Source: DATIJJ01 sp039936115
GTDB lineage: Bacteria; Pseudomonadota; Gammaproteobacteria; DSM-16500
Assembly (NCBI GenBank): GCA_039936115.1
Contig: JBDTIZ010000087.1
Location: 1 to 19,280 of the forward strand
Length of the DNA: 19,280 nt
Reading direction: 5' to 3'
The position numbers and the translations under genes are program-made. The notes beneath the pieces were generated by a model that saw nothing but the letters and a program-made list of their open reading frames with translations, did not search any database and was not told the DNA's origin. Shown piece after piece: positions 6,786-14,779 of the stretch. Numbering within the stretch: position 1 is the stretch's first letter; each line of letters starts with the position of its first letter.

Positions 6786-7844
6786 ATGCGTTTTCTTAGA
6801 AAAATGAGCTACGGTCTCTTCGCCGCACTTTTCATGAATACCATTGCATTTGCTAACTTGCCATACCATCCCATCACTTTCCCTCGCGATGAGGCAGCAC
6901 ACTATACGAACGTACCTTATCCCGTCACAAACATGACTGAATGGTGGTACTACAATGGTAAATTTACCACGATGAACGATCGTAATTTTGGGTATTGTAT
7001 TTTTTACCTTTATGCACAAGCAGCTAAAAATGGAAATCTAGTTCGTGGACCTATGGTTTATTTTTTATTAGCAGATATCGATAAACAAATAGTTTATAAA
7101 TTTTTAGCGTTTGATTTACCGATCACAAAATTAAATACCAAAAATCTAGATCTTGCTTTTGGAAATAATTTTACGTTGCAACGCAGTCCAGACAATAGAT
7201 ATGCATTTAATTTTCATGCAACAACTGAAAATGGTTCTGACGTGCAGATGAGTCTCACACTAGAACCATCATTCGAACGTCCTGTGATGTTAAATGGAAA
7301 AACGGGTTTGATAAACATGTGGAATAATACCAATAGCTATTATTATTCACGCACGAATTTGAAAACGATCAATGGTGATTTTGCAATCGACAGTGATAGT
7401 TATAAAATTAACCCCGCAAAAAGCTTATCCTGGATGGATCATCAATGGGGCGATTTTATGTTAAACCCGCTCGCTCATCCTTGGGTATGGACAAGCATTC
7501 AATTAGATAATGGGTTAGAAATGAATATCATGGGAAAATATCATCCATTACTCAACAAAGCGGATGACCTCGCCGCAAATGTGTTTCTACCCAATGGAGC
7601 CCAATACGTTTATACCACTCAAGTGGAATATACGCCTGCAAAAGTCGAAAGCGGACAGTTTTATCCTGAATCCTATACGGTGAATATCAAATCATTAAAT
7701 TTATCACTGAAACTTGAATCATTAGTACCGGGCCAATACATCGGAAATACATGGGAAGGTGTTAGTTCTGTCACAGGGAAATTTCAAGGGCAACCGGTAA
7801 AGGGGCAGGCTTATACTGAAAATACTTCAGTGCATTTGCAGTGA
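6786..7844 (+). CDS. Secreted AttH/CrtC-like lipocalin-fold protein
   Basis: This 352-residue protein has a clear signal peptide: basic MRFLRK, a hydrophobic core, and a likely cut after AFA at residue 23. The mature part resembles the AttH / hydroxyneurosporene synthase (CrtC) lipocalin-fold family. It shows the TEWWYYNGKF block at 51-60 and WMDHQWGDF at 216-224, both typical of that group. CrtC hydrates carotenoids, but most bacterial relatives have no known substrate and no carotenoid genes are nearby. I therefore call only the fold and a periplasmic or secreted location. In-frame ATGs exist at 6711 and 6765. The start at 6786 has AAGGA seven bases upstream and yields the signal peptide. 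A TATAAT lies at 6749-6754 with no good -35. Confidence 0.82.
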   Translation: MRFLRKMSYGLFAALFMNTIAFANLPYHPITFPRDEAAHYTNVPYPVTNMTEWWYYNGKFTTMNDRNFGYCIFYLYAQAAKNGNLVRGPMVYFLLADIDKQIVYKFLAFDLPITKLNTKNLDLAFGNNFTLQRSPDNRYAFNFHATTENGSDVQMSLTLEPSFERPVMLNGKTGLINMWNNTNSYYYSRTNLKTINGDFAIDSDSYKINPAKSLSWMDHQWGDFMLNPLAHPWVWTSIQLDNGLEMNIMGKYHPLLNKADDLAANVFLPNGAQYVYTTQVEYTPAKVESGQFYPESYTVNIKSLNLSLKLESLVPGQYIGNTWEGVSSVTGKFQGQPVKGQAYTENTSVHLQ

Positions 7845-8088
7845 TATCATTTTAAAATATCATTACTTCGTTCTTGGATTTTGCACGTTGATAGATAAAC
7901 GCGTTGATGACGCTTTAACTATCCCTGATGCGCTGAGTTAGGTCGGAAACTAAATTATGTTTTATCGGGGCTGATGACAGTTTTATTTTTTTCGTGCCAG
8001 TACGTTTTGATTCTGTTTGGTTATTTTTCGTTTATTCCTTGTATTCATAGTGTCACCCCTCCGCATAAGCGCTAATTTAACTTTTGTC

Positions 8089-8175
8089 GGGGCGAACCTA
8101 TGAGTTCGTCCCGCAGCCTTCATATGCCAATGTTACCTCTTCGATAAGAGAGCGAACACATAGGTTCGCCCCTAC
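8089..8175. repeat. Two inverted copies of the GGGCGAAC palindromic repeat
   Basis: GGGGCGAACC...GTTCGTCCC (8089-8112) and GCGAACACATAGGTTCGCCC plus CTAC (8152-8175) are opposite-facing copies of one unit about 40 bases apart. They end the 337-base gap 7845-8181. The rest of that gap shows no open reading frame or other structure I can support. The pair follows the lipocalin gene and precedes the stop of the convergent SET gene, so it may act as a terminator. Confidence 0.72.
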
Positions 8176-8181
8176 AAACAA

Positions 8182-8544
8182 TTATTTCGCTTGCTTACCC
8201 CGACTGCTAAACCATCCTTTCCCATAGCTCACAAAAATTTCTTCCCCTTTATAAATTGTCGTCAAAGCTTTAATTGTCGCGATACGTTTATGCTTGTTTA
8301 TCGTATAAGTCGCATTTTCGTCATCTGAATGATTATAAATACTGCCATAACCGGTGAAAATTGCATACTTTCCCTTGACATCAAAATAAAAATCTTCCAA
8401 TGCTTTATCACCACCTCTGGAAATAATAATATAACATTCTTCGATTTTTTCCCCTTTTTTTAGAGTCTTCTCAGCAAACACTCCGTAGCCGTGCCGTGAT
8501 GATTTTTTAACTGAAACTTTATTTTGAAATAACTTTTTTCTCAT
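8182..8544 (-). CDS. SET-domain protein, putative lysine methyltransferase
   Basis: This 120-residue protein consists of little more than a SET domain, which uses SAM to methylate lysines. Visible hallmarks are HGYGVFA (18-24), the SAM-binding NHSDDENATY (71-80) and KGEEIFVSYG (99-108), which carries the conserved C-terminal tyrosine. Stand-alone SET proteins of this size are common in bacteria. Some in Legionella and Chlamydia act on host proteins, while others are cytoplasmic with unknown targets. There is no signal peptide, and the basic C-terminus (SSRGKQAK) is not diagnostic. The start is supported by AAAGG (8554-8558), nine bases from the ATG. It stands alone, convergent with the lipocalin gene and ending at the palindromic repeats. 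Confidence 0.88.
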   Translation of the reverse strand: MRKKLFQNKVSVKKSSRHGYGVFAEKTLKKGEKIEECYIIISRGGDKALEDFYFDVKGKYAIFTGYGSIYNHSDDENATYTINKHKRIATIKALTTIYKGEEIFVSYGKGWFSSRGKQAK

Positions 8545-8930
8545 TGAATTAAACCTTTAATATAAAAAATTTCTCGTTTGTTTTAAGATGATATCGTATG
8601 AACTTCAGAGTGTATTTTTTGGATAAAAAATCGACTGCCCAATATTTTGATATACAACCCGCTTATCACCAACAACCCCGCATTAATATGATATGAGAAA
8701 TTGGCATGATTAGTTCATTTCAATTTTAAAAAAAGTTATTTTAACTGAAAAATCATAGCCTGGCGATGCAAGAAAAGTGTTGCAAATGACCTGCTTTGTT
8801 TAATGGGTCTGAATGTATAAACCTATCTCGCTTTCCTGCAATAACAGTATTTTCGCCCCTTACCCCAGAAAATCCAAATTATCGTCTATACTTATTTTAG
8901 AGAGAAATCATCCATTGAATAGGTAACTCT
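8545..8930. other. Intergenic region without detectable gene
   Basis: These 386 AT-rich bases separate two divergent genes. No reading frame with a plausible start was found. A -10-like TATACT lies at 8887-8892, before the plus-strand gene, without a convincing -35. TTAA motifs at 8726 and 8741 are wrongly spaced for a PmrA box. Nothing else is apparent. Confidence 0.5.
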
Positions 8931-10055
8931 ATGAAAAGTCACAAAAAACCCACTATAAAAGAGATGGCGCTTGCCGCGATGAAATACTCTCAAGACCATA
9001 TACGTGAATCAAACACCCACCCACGCATTAACGCATACAAGCTGGACGCCGTCATTGCATTGGATACTGCCATTTCTGACACCAGAAATACAAGTACCAT
9101 TGAAAGCGACCTCGAACAAACTCTGAGTATTGATATCGATGAAGATGAGACTATTAATATGTTTGATTCAGACGTTAAAATCACTAAAAAGTTTTCGCTA
9201 GGTAATTGCGGAGAATCTGCGGGGCTTGCGCTGGAATTTATGGTAGACAACTATCCTGCAATAAATGCAGAATACTACTCGATTAAAGGCAAAGCTACAA
9301 AACCAGGTGAACATAATGGTGATCATGCTTTTGTTGTAATTGGCAGAGCAGACCGCAGTGATAAAAATGATCCGCAAACCTGGGGTGATAATGCTTATGT
9401 CTGTGATCCGTGGGCAAATAGTGTATACCCAGCCAATCAAATTACCAGTCGTTTACAGAACTTTTATAGTGAAGTAGAAAACGGCGTGTTGGTCTCAAAA
9501 GTCGAAGCGCTAGGAAAGCATCATTACCTTGAGCCAAGTTTAGACAATATTCAATTACGCAAGCGTGATAGCAATGATTACATAAATCGAATGAATAAAA
9601 AATTCACTGCAAAGTTTTATCATCTGATAGATATCACGGGGGAGCTACGCACTGATCTTAAAAAAATTCAAACAACCTTAGAAGAAAAATATGGAAAAAA
9701 CCATGCAAAATTTCTTGCTGTCACTGCAAAAATTTTTGAAATAGAAAATTTTATTAAGTTTTATTTACTTCGCTATGAAAACCTACCCAAATCAAATAGC
9801 AATAGCACCCCGGGTCAATATGTAAAAATAAAAAAAGGCATGCAAGAGCTACTTTTAGAGGTCATGGAGGATATTGTGTCGTTGGGTCGATTTACAGAAG
9901 AGATGGCCCTAGCTATCACTGCACACAAGCACCCAATGTGGGACAAGTTCATTTCAAAAAAGGCTACTAATAATACTACGAAAGCAGCCAATGAAGCGCT
10001 AGATAAGTTTGCAGAAGAGATCAAAGCTATTCCTACCAAATTAAAGGGATTGTAA
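8931..10055 (+). CDS. Putative papain-fold Cys-His-Asp enzyme, candidate effector
   Basis: This 374-residue protein has no signal peptide. Residues about 85-170 contain three ordered motifs of a papain-like or transglutaminase-like centre: Cys93 in GNCGESAGLALEFM, His132 in DHAFVVIGRA, and Asp159 in VCDPWANSVYPA. The same Cys-His-Asp order occurs in YopT-type cysteine proteases and other bacterial effectors. The rest (about 215-374) is helical and charged. The C-terminus, FAEEIKAIPTKLKGL, has acidic residues at -12/-13 and leucine at -4, as in many Dot/Icm substrates. The ribosome site is weak (AGG, 8921-8923). Protease, deamidase or transglutaminase activity cannot be distinguished, and the effector role is inference from motif and C-terminus. 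Confidence 0.72.
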   Translation: MKSHKKPTIKEMALAAMKYSQDHIRESNTHPRINAYKLDAVIALDTAISDTRNTSTIESDLEQTLSIDIDEDETINMFDSDVKITKKFSLGNCGESAGLALEFMVDNYPAINAEYYSIKGKATKPGEHNGDHAFVVIGRADRSDKNDPQTWGDNAYVCDPWANSVYPANQITSRLQNFYSEVENGVLVSKVEALGKHHYLEPSLDNIQLRKRDSNDYINRMNKKFTAKFYHLIDITGELRTDLKKIQTTLEEKYGKNHAKFLAVTAKIFEIENFIKFYLLRYENLPKSNSNSTPGQYVKIKKGMQELLLEVMEDIVSLGRFTEEMALAITAHKHPMWDKFISKKATNNTTKAANEALDKFAEEIKAIPTKLKGL

Positions 10056-10079
10056 ATTGATTAGTCTCCTATAAATTCA

Positions 10080-10398
10080 TTATTCCTTAGGCTTTTTAAT
10101 TAACATTGCCCCAATAACAAGCCCTATTCCAAAAATAAAAATCACCACAATTAGATTAGAAACACTAACATCCCCGGCACTCCACTGATGGCTTCTGACC
10201 ATTTGCTGGGACTAATTTGAGTCATCGTGGAAATTTCTTTCAAGTCATAAACGCATATTTCACCGGTAGGTAAAGAACAAAATCGCTTAGGAGGACAGCT
10301 TTTTAAAATACATTGAGGAAGACCTTCACCACACTTCCCATTGTATCTTTTAACTCGTTGATTAAAACTTGCGGGTATTTGGTGGCTATCTCAGGCAT
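10080..10398 (-). pseudogene. Frameshifted small Cys-rich membrane protein gene
   Basis: The minus strand starts well: ATG at 10398 behind AAAGGAG (seven-base gap) and a TACAAT -10 at 10434-10439. The first frame reads MPEIATKYPQVLINELKDT and then closes at 10303. A second frame continues with protein-like sequence: NGKCGEGLPQCILKSCPP, then KRFCSLPTGEICVYDLKEIS, then TMTQISPSKWSEAIS. A third frame supplies a membrane segment, NLIVVIFIFGIGLVIGAML, with stop at 10080. Joined, these give about 105 residues with five cysteines and a C-terminal anchor, so two frameshifts seem to have broken one gene. Sequencing error is the alternative. I do not know its function. Confidence 0.6.
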
Positions 10399-10552
10399 CT
10401 TATCGCTCCTTTGGTTGATCTGCCCAAGTATCTATTGTATGTCGTTGGTAATAAAATACAACATCAGATAGACATCAAACAGCATAGAATATAATGACTT
10501 TTTAACATGTGTTGCTCATAATTGCATACTAGCGATATATATGGCTTGCATT

Positions 10553-10633
10553 GTAGAGGCGAATCAGTGTGTTCGCTCCTTCGGCGCAAGCTTCGAAGTT
10601 TTAGCAAGGGCGGACACATAGGTCCGCCCCTAC
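10553..10633. repeat. Two GGGCGAAC-family palindromic repeat copies
   Basis: A diverged copy (10553-10579) and a well-kept copy, GGGCGGAC...GTCCGCCCCTAC (10608-10633), lie just before the methyltransferase gene. In the second copy the A-T pair of other copies is replaced by G-C on both arms, so the hairpin is preserved. The element's edge (CAGGGAAA) supplies the methyltransferase ribosome site. The remaining bases 10399-10552 hold only the promoter-like elements of the broken gene and of this operon. Confidence 0.72.
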
Positions 10634-10642
10634 AGGGAAATT

Positions 10643-11341
10643 ATGCTTAACCACCGCTCAACAGAAAAAGAATTAATTGATCTTGGACCCAATTATTATA
10701 GTCCCGAAGAATACATGCATTGTCTTAGAATGCTATTTCGAGTGAATAAAATATTTGGATTCTTTCACGGTACGAAAAAAATATTAAAGAATTTTTCAGA
10801 AACATCGTCTCTACTGGATATTGGTTGCGGTGGAGGGTTGTTTTTGCTTCATCTTGCTAAACGTTTTCCGACGATGCAATTTATGGGAATTGATATATCA
10901 CCGGATGCTATTAAAATCGCCACGCAAGAATTACAAGAATGGAAAAAAAATGAAGTAATTAACAATGTTTCTTTTAAATTACAGCCTAATACCACATTAG
11001 ACTTTCCCGATAAAAATAGTGATATTATTTTAGCGACACTTGTTTGCCATCATCTAGAGGATGGTGAATTAATCAATTTTTTAGAAAGCATGCTAAAAAT
11101 TTCACGCAAGGCCGTCATCATTAATGATTTACATCGCCATGCAATTTCACATTGGTTTTATAAATGGATTAGCCCAATATTATTTCGCAATAGACTCATT
11201 TCACATGATGGTTTAATCTCTATCCGACGTGGATTTACCCGCAAAGAATGGCAATCGTTATTGCAAAAAGCCGGGATTACAGATTATCAAATTTCATGGT
11301 GCTTCCCATTTCGCTGGAGGGTTATCTTGTGGAAAAAGTAG
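10643..11341 (+). CDS. Class I SAM-dependent methyltransferase of the type III PKS cassette
   Basis: This 232-residue protein has the Rossmann methyltransferase signature: motif I LLDIGCGGGLFLLHLA at 57-72, acidic GIDIS at 82-86 contacting the SAM ribose, and DIILATLVCHHLEDGEL for the motif IV region. A C-terminal part (about 160-232) probably forms the substrate site. It resembles small-molecule methyltransferases near polyketide genes. The acceptor is unknown; methylation of a phenolic or quinone product is inferred from the neighbours. GGGA (10635-10638) provides a ribosome site about four bases from the ATG, at the edge of a palindromic repeat. It is the first gene of the operon, and its end overlaps the next gene by 13 bases. 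Confidence 0.88.
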   Translation: MLNHRSTEKELIDLGPNYYSPEEYMHCLRMLFRVNKIFGFFHGTKKILKNFSETSSLLDIGCGGGLFLLHLAKRFPTMQFMGIDISPDAIKIATQELQEWKKNEVINNVSFKLQPNTTLDFPDKNSDIILATLVCHHLEDGELINFLESMLKISRKAVIINDLHRHAISHWFYKWISPILFRNRLISHDGLISIRRGFTRKEWQSLLQKAGITDYQISWCFPFRWRVILWKK

Positions 11342-12387
11342 TGATTGTAGGCGGCGGAGTTGCAGGATTAAGCTGCTTGAATGCGTTAATAGATCATAAC
11401 GTATCACCTCTTTTGCTTGAAGGTGCAAATATAGGCGCACCTAAGATGTGCGGTGAATTTTTAGCGCCCGAAGCTGTTAATCTTCTAAAACAGTGGGATA
11501 TTGATTCCCTTCATCCCATATTTCAGGCTAATTTTTTTGTGAATCATAAAAAACTCGATCTAGCATTCCCGCAACCAGCTGGTGCTATCGCAAGAAGTGA
11601 AGTTGAAATATTATTGGCACAACGTGCTCGAAAAAATAGAGGACGAATTCGAGAATACGCACGCATAAAAAAAATTGTACCTCCCACACAAACTACGCCA
11701 TATCTTGTTTATTTAGAATCTGGCGAAGAAATTCAAGCTGAAACAGTCATTTTTGCGACCGGCAAATATGGAGAGAATAATGGTATATCAAAACCATTAC
11801 CCTATTTTGGAATCAAAGTTCACTTTCGGCATGTTGTAAAACCGCAAACATTATTGATGTATAGCATGAAAGATGCATATTTCGGTATTGTACCTTTATC
11901 TGATGAAACCAGTAATTGCACCTGTCTAGTTAAAAGAGAATTAATTGAAAAAATCGGATCGTGCAAAGGTTTTTTTTATCAGCTGGCGGAAACAAATCCT
12001 TCCTTGCAATCCGTGTTCGAACAGATTGATATCGCTGACATCGATTGGTATGAAAGCCGCGCGCCTGAGTTCCAATTTAAAAAAAATCCAACGTGGCCTC
12101 GTGCATTTTGGATTGGAGATGCGCTGGCTGGTTTGTATCCAGCAATTGGTTTAGGATTTTCTCATAGCATAAGCAGTGCTATGATGGCAGCAGATTTTTA
12201 TTTGCAAAATAACCCTAAAAATTATCATAAAACTGCGAAGAAAGTTATCAGATCAAAATTGCTTCTTGGTAAATTAATGCATCAACTCATGCTAAATCCT
12301 AATTTTTCTTCTGCTACATTTCAGTTTTTGCAACTAAATCCTTGGTTATTGAATCAATGTCTGAGACGATTGGGCTACAGAGATTAA
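11329..12387 (+). CDS. FAD-dependent oxidoreductase, geranylgeranyl reductase/monooxygenase type
   Basis: This 352-residue flavoprotein has the dinucleotide motif VVIVGGGVAGLS at 4-15, an acidic strand end (LLLEG, Glu31), the ATG motif VIFATGKYG (140-148) and the second FAD motif WIGDALAGLYPAIGLGFS (261-278). This is the p-hydroxybenzoate hydroxylase/geranylgeranyl reductase fold. It could hydroxylate or reduce the polyketide product; the sequence does not decide. The frame opens further upstream, but the GTG at 11329 is the start. GGAGGG (11316-11321) precedes it by seven bases, and the FAD motif then sits at the very N-terminus as normal. The 13-base overlap with the methyltransferase gene indicates translational coupling. 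Confidence 0.87.
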   Translation: MEKVVIVGGGVAGLSCLNALIDHNVSPLLLEGANIGAPKMCGEFLAPEAVNLLKQWDIDSLHPIFQANFFVNHKKLDLAFPQPAGAIARSEVEILLAQRARKNRGRIREYARIKKIVPPTQTTPYLVYLESGEEIQAETVIFATGKYGENNGISKPLPYFGIKVHFRHVVKPQTLLMYSMKDAYFGIVPLSDETSNCTCLVKRELIEKIGSCKGFFYQLAETNPSLQSVFEQIDIADIDWYESRAPEFQFKKNPTWPRAFWIGDALAGLYPAIGLGFSHSISSAMMAADFYLQNNPKNYHKTAKKVIRSKLLLGKLMHQLMLNPNFSSATFQFLQLNPWLLNQCLRRLGYRD

Positions 12388-12425
12388 TACCCATTCATAG
12401 GAGCTACACCCGGAGATTTTGAAAT

Positions 12426-13535
12426 ATGAAAACAGCTATCACTGCAATTGGAATTGCAAATCCAAAGTTCAAACGATCACAAATGGAGACAGCAGAATTA
12501 CTTATAGCAAGCTTACATTTGCGGCCCGTGGAAAAACGACTACTCAAATCAGTTTACAGAGCGACAGGGATCGAACAAAGACACAGCGTCTTAAGTGACT
12601 ATTGTAGAGCACCGGGTGAATTTGAATTTTTTCCCAATGATCCTGAAGCTGCTTTTCCAAGCACTTCTGCTCGTATGAAAATTTATAAAGAGAATGCGCT
12701 ACATTTATCGATAGATGCTATTGAAAAATGTTTTGTGACACCGAATGGCACGAAGAAAAGCGAAATTACACATCTTATCACCGTCAGCTGTACCGGCATG
12801 TACGCACCAGGCATTGATATTGAAATTGTCCAGGCGTTAAATCTTTCTTCTAATCTGAAACGTACCGCGATTAACTTTATGGGCTGTTATGGCGCGTTTA
12901 ATGGAATGAAAGTGGCTGATGCTATTTGTAGAGCTGATCCAGAGGCAAAAATTTTAGTGGTATGTGTAGAATTATGTACTATCCATTTTCAAAAAGATCC
13001 CTCAATCACCAATATGATATCAAATGCGATTTTTGCAGATGGGGCGGCCGCTATCATCATTGAAGCCAAATCTGACAATAAAAAATGTCTGAGTATAGAA
13101 TCTTTTTACTGTGATTTATTACCACAAACAAGCAAGGAAATGGCTTGGCATATTGCAGACCATGGTTTCGATATTGTCTTAAGTACTTATGTACCGGAAG
13201 TGATAGAAACAGGTATTCATGCTTTTGCTTCTAAATTGCTACAACAATCCGGTATGTCATTATCGGAGATTGATTTTTATGCCATCCATCCAGGCGGGCT
13301 TAAAATTCTTCAAGCGTGCGAAGCAGCTTTAAATATCACTGAAGAGGATAACCGATACTCCTACGATGTCTTGCGTAACTACGGAAACATGTCATCACCT
13401 ACTGTGTTATTTGTGCTAAAAAAGATTTGGGATAGCCTAACTACTCAGGATCATCAAAAAAATATCTTTAGCTGTGCATTTGGCCCTGGGTTAACACTCG
13501 AATCGATGATACTAACAACGCATTGCGCGGCTTAA
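12426..13535 (+). CDS. Type III polyketide synthase (chalcone/stilbene synthase family)
   Basis: This 369-residue enzyme is a homodimeric thiolase-fold ketosynthase that extends an acyl-CoA starter with malonyl-CoA and cyclises the chain to pyrones, resorcinols or phloroglucinols. The catalytic triad is clear: Cys154 in NFMGCYGAFNG, His288 in YAIHPGG and Asn321 in RNYGNMSSPTVLFVL. FGPGLTLES near the C-terminus is the family's closing motif, and the length is typical. GGAG (12412-12415) lies ten bases before the ATG. It is the last gene of the operon, 38 bases after the flavoprotein. Methyltransferase plus flavoprotein neighbours resemble the Streptomyces srsABC phenolic-lipid operon, so a methylated, oxidised alkylresorcinol or pyrone is my guess. 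Confidence 0.93.
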   Translation: MKTAITAIGIANPKFKRSQMETAELLIASLHLRPVEKRLLKSVYRATGIEQRHSVLSDYCRAPGEFEFFPNDPEAAFPSTSARMKIYKENALHLSIDAIEKCFVTPNGTKKSEITHLITVSCTGMYAPGIDIEIVQALNLSSNLKRTAINFMGCYGAFNGMKVADAICRADPEAKILVVCVELCTIHFQKDPSITNMISNAIFADGAAAIIIEAKSDNKKCLSIESFYCDLLPQTSKEMAWHIADHGFDIVLSTYVPEVIETGIHAFASKLLQQSGMSLSEIDFYAIHPGGLKILQACEAALNITEEDNRYSYDVLRNYGNMSSPTVLFVLKKIWDSLTTQDHQKNIFSCAFGPGLTLESMILTTHCAA

Positions 13536-13641
13536 ATGAAATAGAATATTTAGTAAGATTATTCATATTTATGCTATTGTTGTTAGGAAAGAATCTACGA
13601 GCCTTCATTAAGGGGGCTATACACACTCATGGAGATTAGAT

Positions 13642-13863
13642 ATGAAATCCTTAACAAATATTGTTGGAATCATTTTGATTATAGTTGGTATTCTAGCATT
13701 GGCTTACCAAGGCTTTACTTACACGCAACATGAAAAAGTAGCTCAAATTGGCGATTTACAAGTCACTGCAGATACTCAAAAAACGGTTTATTTCCCCCCT
13801 ATTTTTGGTGGATTATCTCTTGTTGCAGGTATTGTTTTAGTCGTCGTCGCCAGAAGAAAATAA
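13642..13863 (+). CDS. Small two-helix membrane protein, DUF3185-like
   Basis: This 73-residue protein has two hydrophobic helices (about 5-25 and 52-69) around a short polar loop containing HEKVAQIGDLQVTADTQKT. It ends in the basic VARRK. Sequence pattern and size fit the DUF3185 family of small inner-membrane proteins, whose function is unknown. GGAG (13631-13634) lies seven bases before the ATG. It is followed by a strong stem-loop and then three more small envelope genes, which suggests a shared envelope or stress role. Confidence 0.8.
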   Translation: MKSLTNIVGIILIIVGILALAYQGFTYTQHEKVAQIGDLQVTADTQKTVYFPPIFGGLSLVAGIVLVVVARRK

Positions 13864-13879
13864 CTCTAAATCAAGCTAA

Positions 13880-13915
13880 GATGCAGAAAATAAATAGATT
13901 TTTATTTTCTGCATC
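13880..13915 (+). terminator. 15-bp perfect stem-loop after the DUF3185-like gene
   Basis: Bases 13880-13894 are the exact reverse complement of 13901-13915, with a six-base loop. The top half of the stem is AT-rich. No U-run follows on the plus strand, so this may be a weak terminator or an mRNA-stabilising stem. Confidence 0.55.
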
Positions 13916-14005
13916 TACTCACACATCTCAATTTTTACCAAAATACGTACTTCATTTAGGGTATAATATTTATATACGGTATCTTTTACTTAACAGGAGG
14001 TCGTT

Positions 14006-14089
14006 ATGTTAAAGTATCTTATAGCATGGTTACTTGGTGTCCCTCTCGGACTTTTAATTCTGATATATCTCATATCTCACTTATTTTAA
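14006..14089 (+). CDS. 27-residue hydrophobic membrane peptide
   Basis: A short frame encodes a 27-residue peptide that is one transmembrane helix (MLKYLIAWLLGVPLGL...). Its AGGAGGT ribosome site (13995-14001) is perfect and five bases from the ATG. A TATAAT (13962-13967) lies upstream without a clear -35. It is 27 bases before the next gene, with which it is probably co-transcribed. The strong ribosome site and the context make it a likely real gene despite its size. It could be a small membrane regulator; a hydrophobic type I-like toxin seems less likely. Confidence 0.65.
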   Translation: MLKYLIAWLLGVPLGLLILIYLISHLF

Positions 14090-14116
14090 TCATCATTAAA
14101 TAATAAGGAGACTACA

Positions 14117-14755
14117 ATGTTAAACGAAAAATGTGGAACATCCGATCATTCTCAAGAACATTTATTCTTTAAGGTTATCTCTTGGAGCGCCATTCTAGTC
14201 GGAGCATTGATAGGTATAGGACTGAGCTTTTTGCTAAATTTGTTTAGTGTCGCAATAGGGTTATCACTTGTTTCCACCACGAAAGAAGGAATAGCTACTT
14301 TAGCCATAGGTGGTTTTATAGGTTTACTCATAAGCACAATTGTTTCAATGTTTGTTGCAGGAACTGCGGCAGGATATCTTGGCCGTGCTATCTGTGTGAA
14401 GCGCAACTTAGGCGTATTGTATGGTTTTACTACGTGGTGCTTAGCACTTATTCTGACTGTATTGCTCACATCGCAGATGGGACAATATGTTACAAACTAC
14501 TCTGCTTTAGTGACTCATCCAACTACAGTGCTCGTCACGCCTGAGGTTGATTCACCTAAACTATCTGTTCAAGAAAAATCGACAGTAGTGGCAGTGGATG
14601 CACAACACGCAACGAATATATTAGGTATGTCTACCTTTCTTATCTTTATATTATTTTTCGTGGGTGCACTTGCAAGTTGTTTTGGTGGCCATTTTGGTAT
14701 GGAATGCGATGCGATTTCTTGCAAAAAGACTTGCTCTGATCAAATGAAACCGTAA
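14117..14755 (+). CDS. Uncharacterised four-helix membrane protein
   Basis: This 212-residue protein has about four membrane segments (approximately 18-50, 61-90, 100-120 and 168-192). A polar, Thr/Val-rich loop (about 121-165) lies between the last two. Small residues crowd the helices (GALIGIGLS, AGTAAGYLG). The C-terminal tail is cysteine-rich (Cys188, 197, 202, 206), which may bind metal or form disulfides. AAGGAG (14105-14110) is six bases before the ATG. It is flanked closely by a hydrophobic peptide gene and a lipoprotein gene, indicating an operon. I do not recognise the family. Confidence 0.78.
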   Translation: MLNEKCGTSDHSQEHLFFKVISWSAILVGALIGIGLSFLLNLFSVAIGLSLVSTTKEGIATLAIGGFIGLLISTIVSMFVAGTAAGYLGRAICVKRNLGVLYGFTTWCLALILTVLLTSQMGQYVTNYSALVTHPTTVLVTPEVDSPKLSVQEKSTVVAVDAQHATNILGMSTFLIFILFFVGALASCFGGHFGMECDAISCKKTCSDQMKP

Positions 14756-14779
14756 GCATTTTATTGGCGAGGAGATGTT

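Noticed and set aside
7845..8080. Possible decayed gene after the lipocalin gene
   Set aside because: Short protein-like runs such as DKRVDDALTIPDALS appear, but stops interrupt every frame and no start or consistent frame could be traced.
8726..8744. Possible PmrA box before the Cys-His-Asp gene
   Set aside because: The two TTAA motifs begin 15 bases apart instead of 11 and lie nearly 190 bases from the start codon.
11248..11328. Upstream ATG start for the flavoprotein
   Set aside because: It would put 27 unrelated residues before the FAD motif and lacks a good ribosome site; the GTG at 11329 has GGAGGG at ideal spacing.
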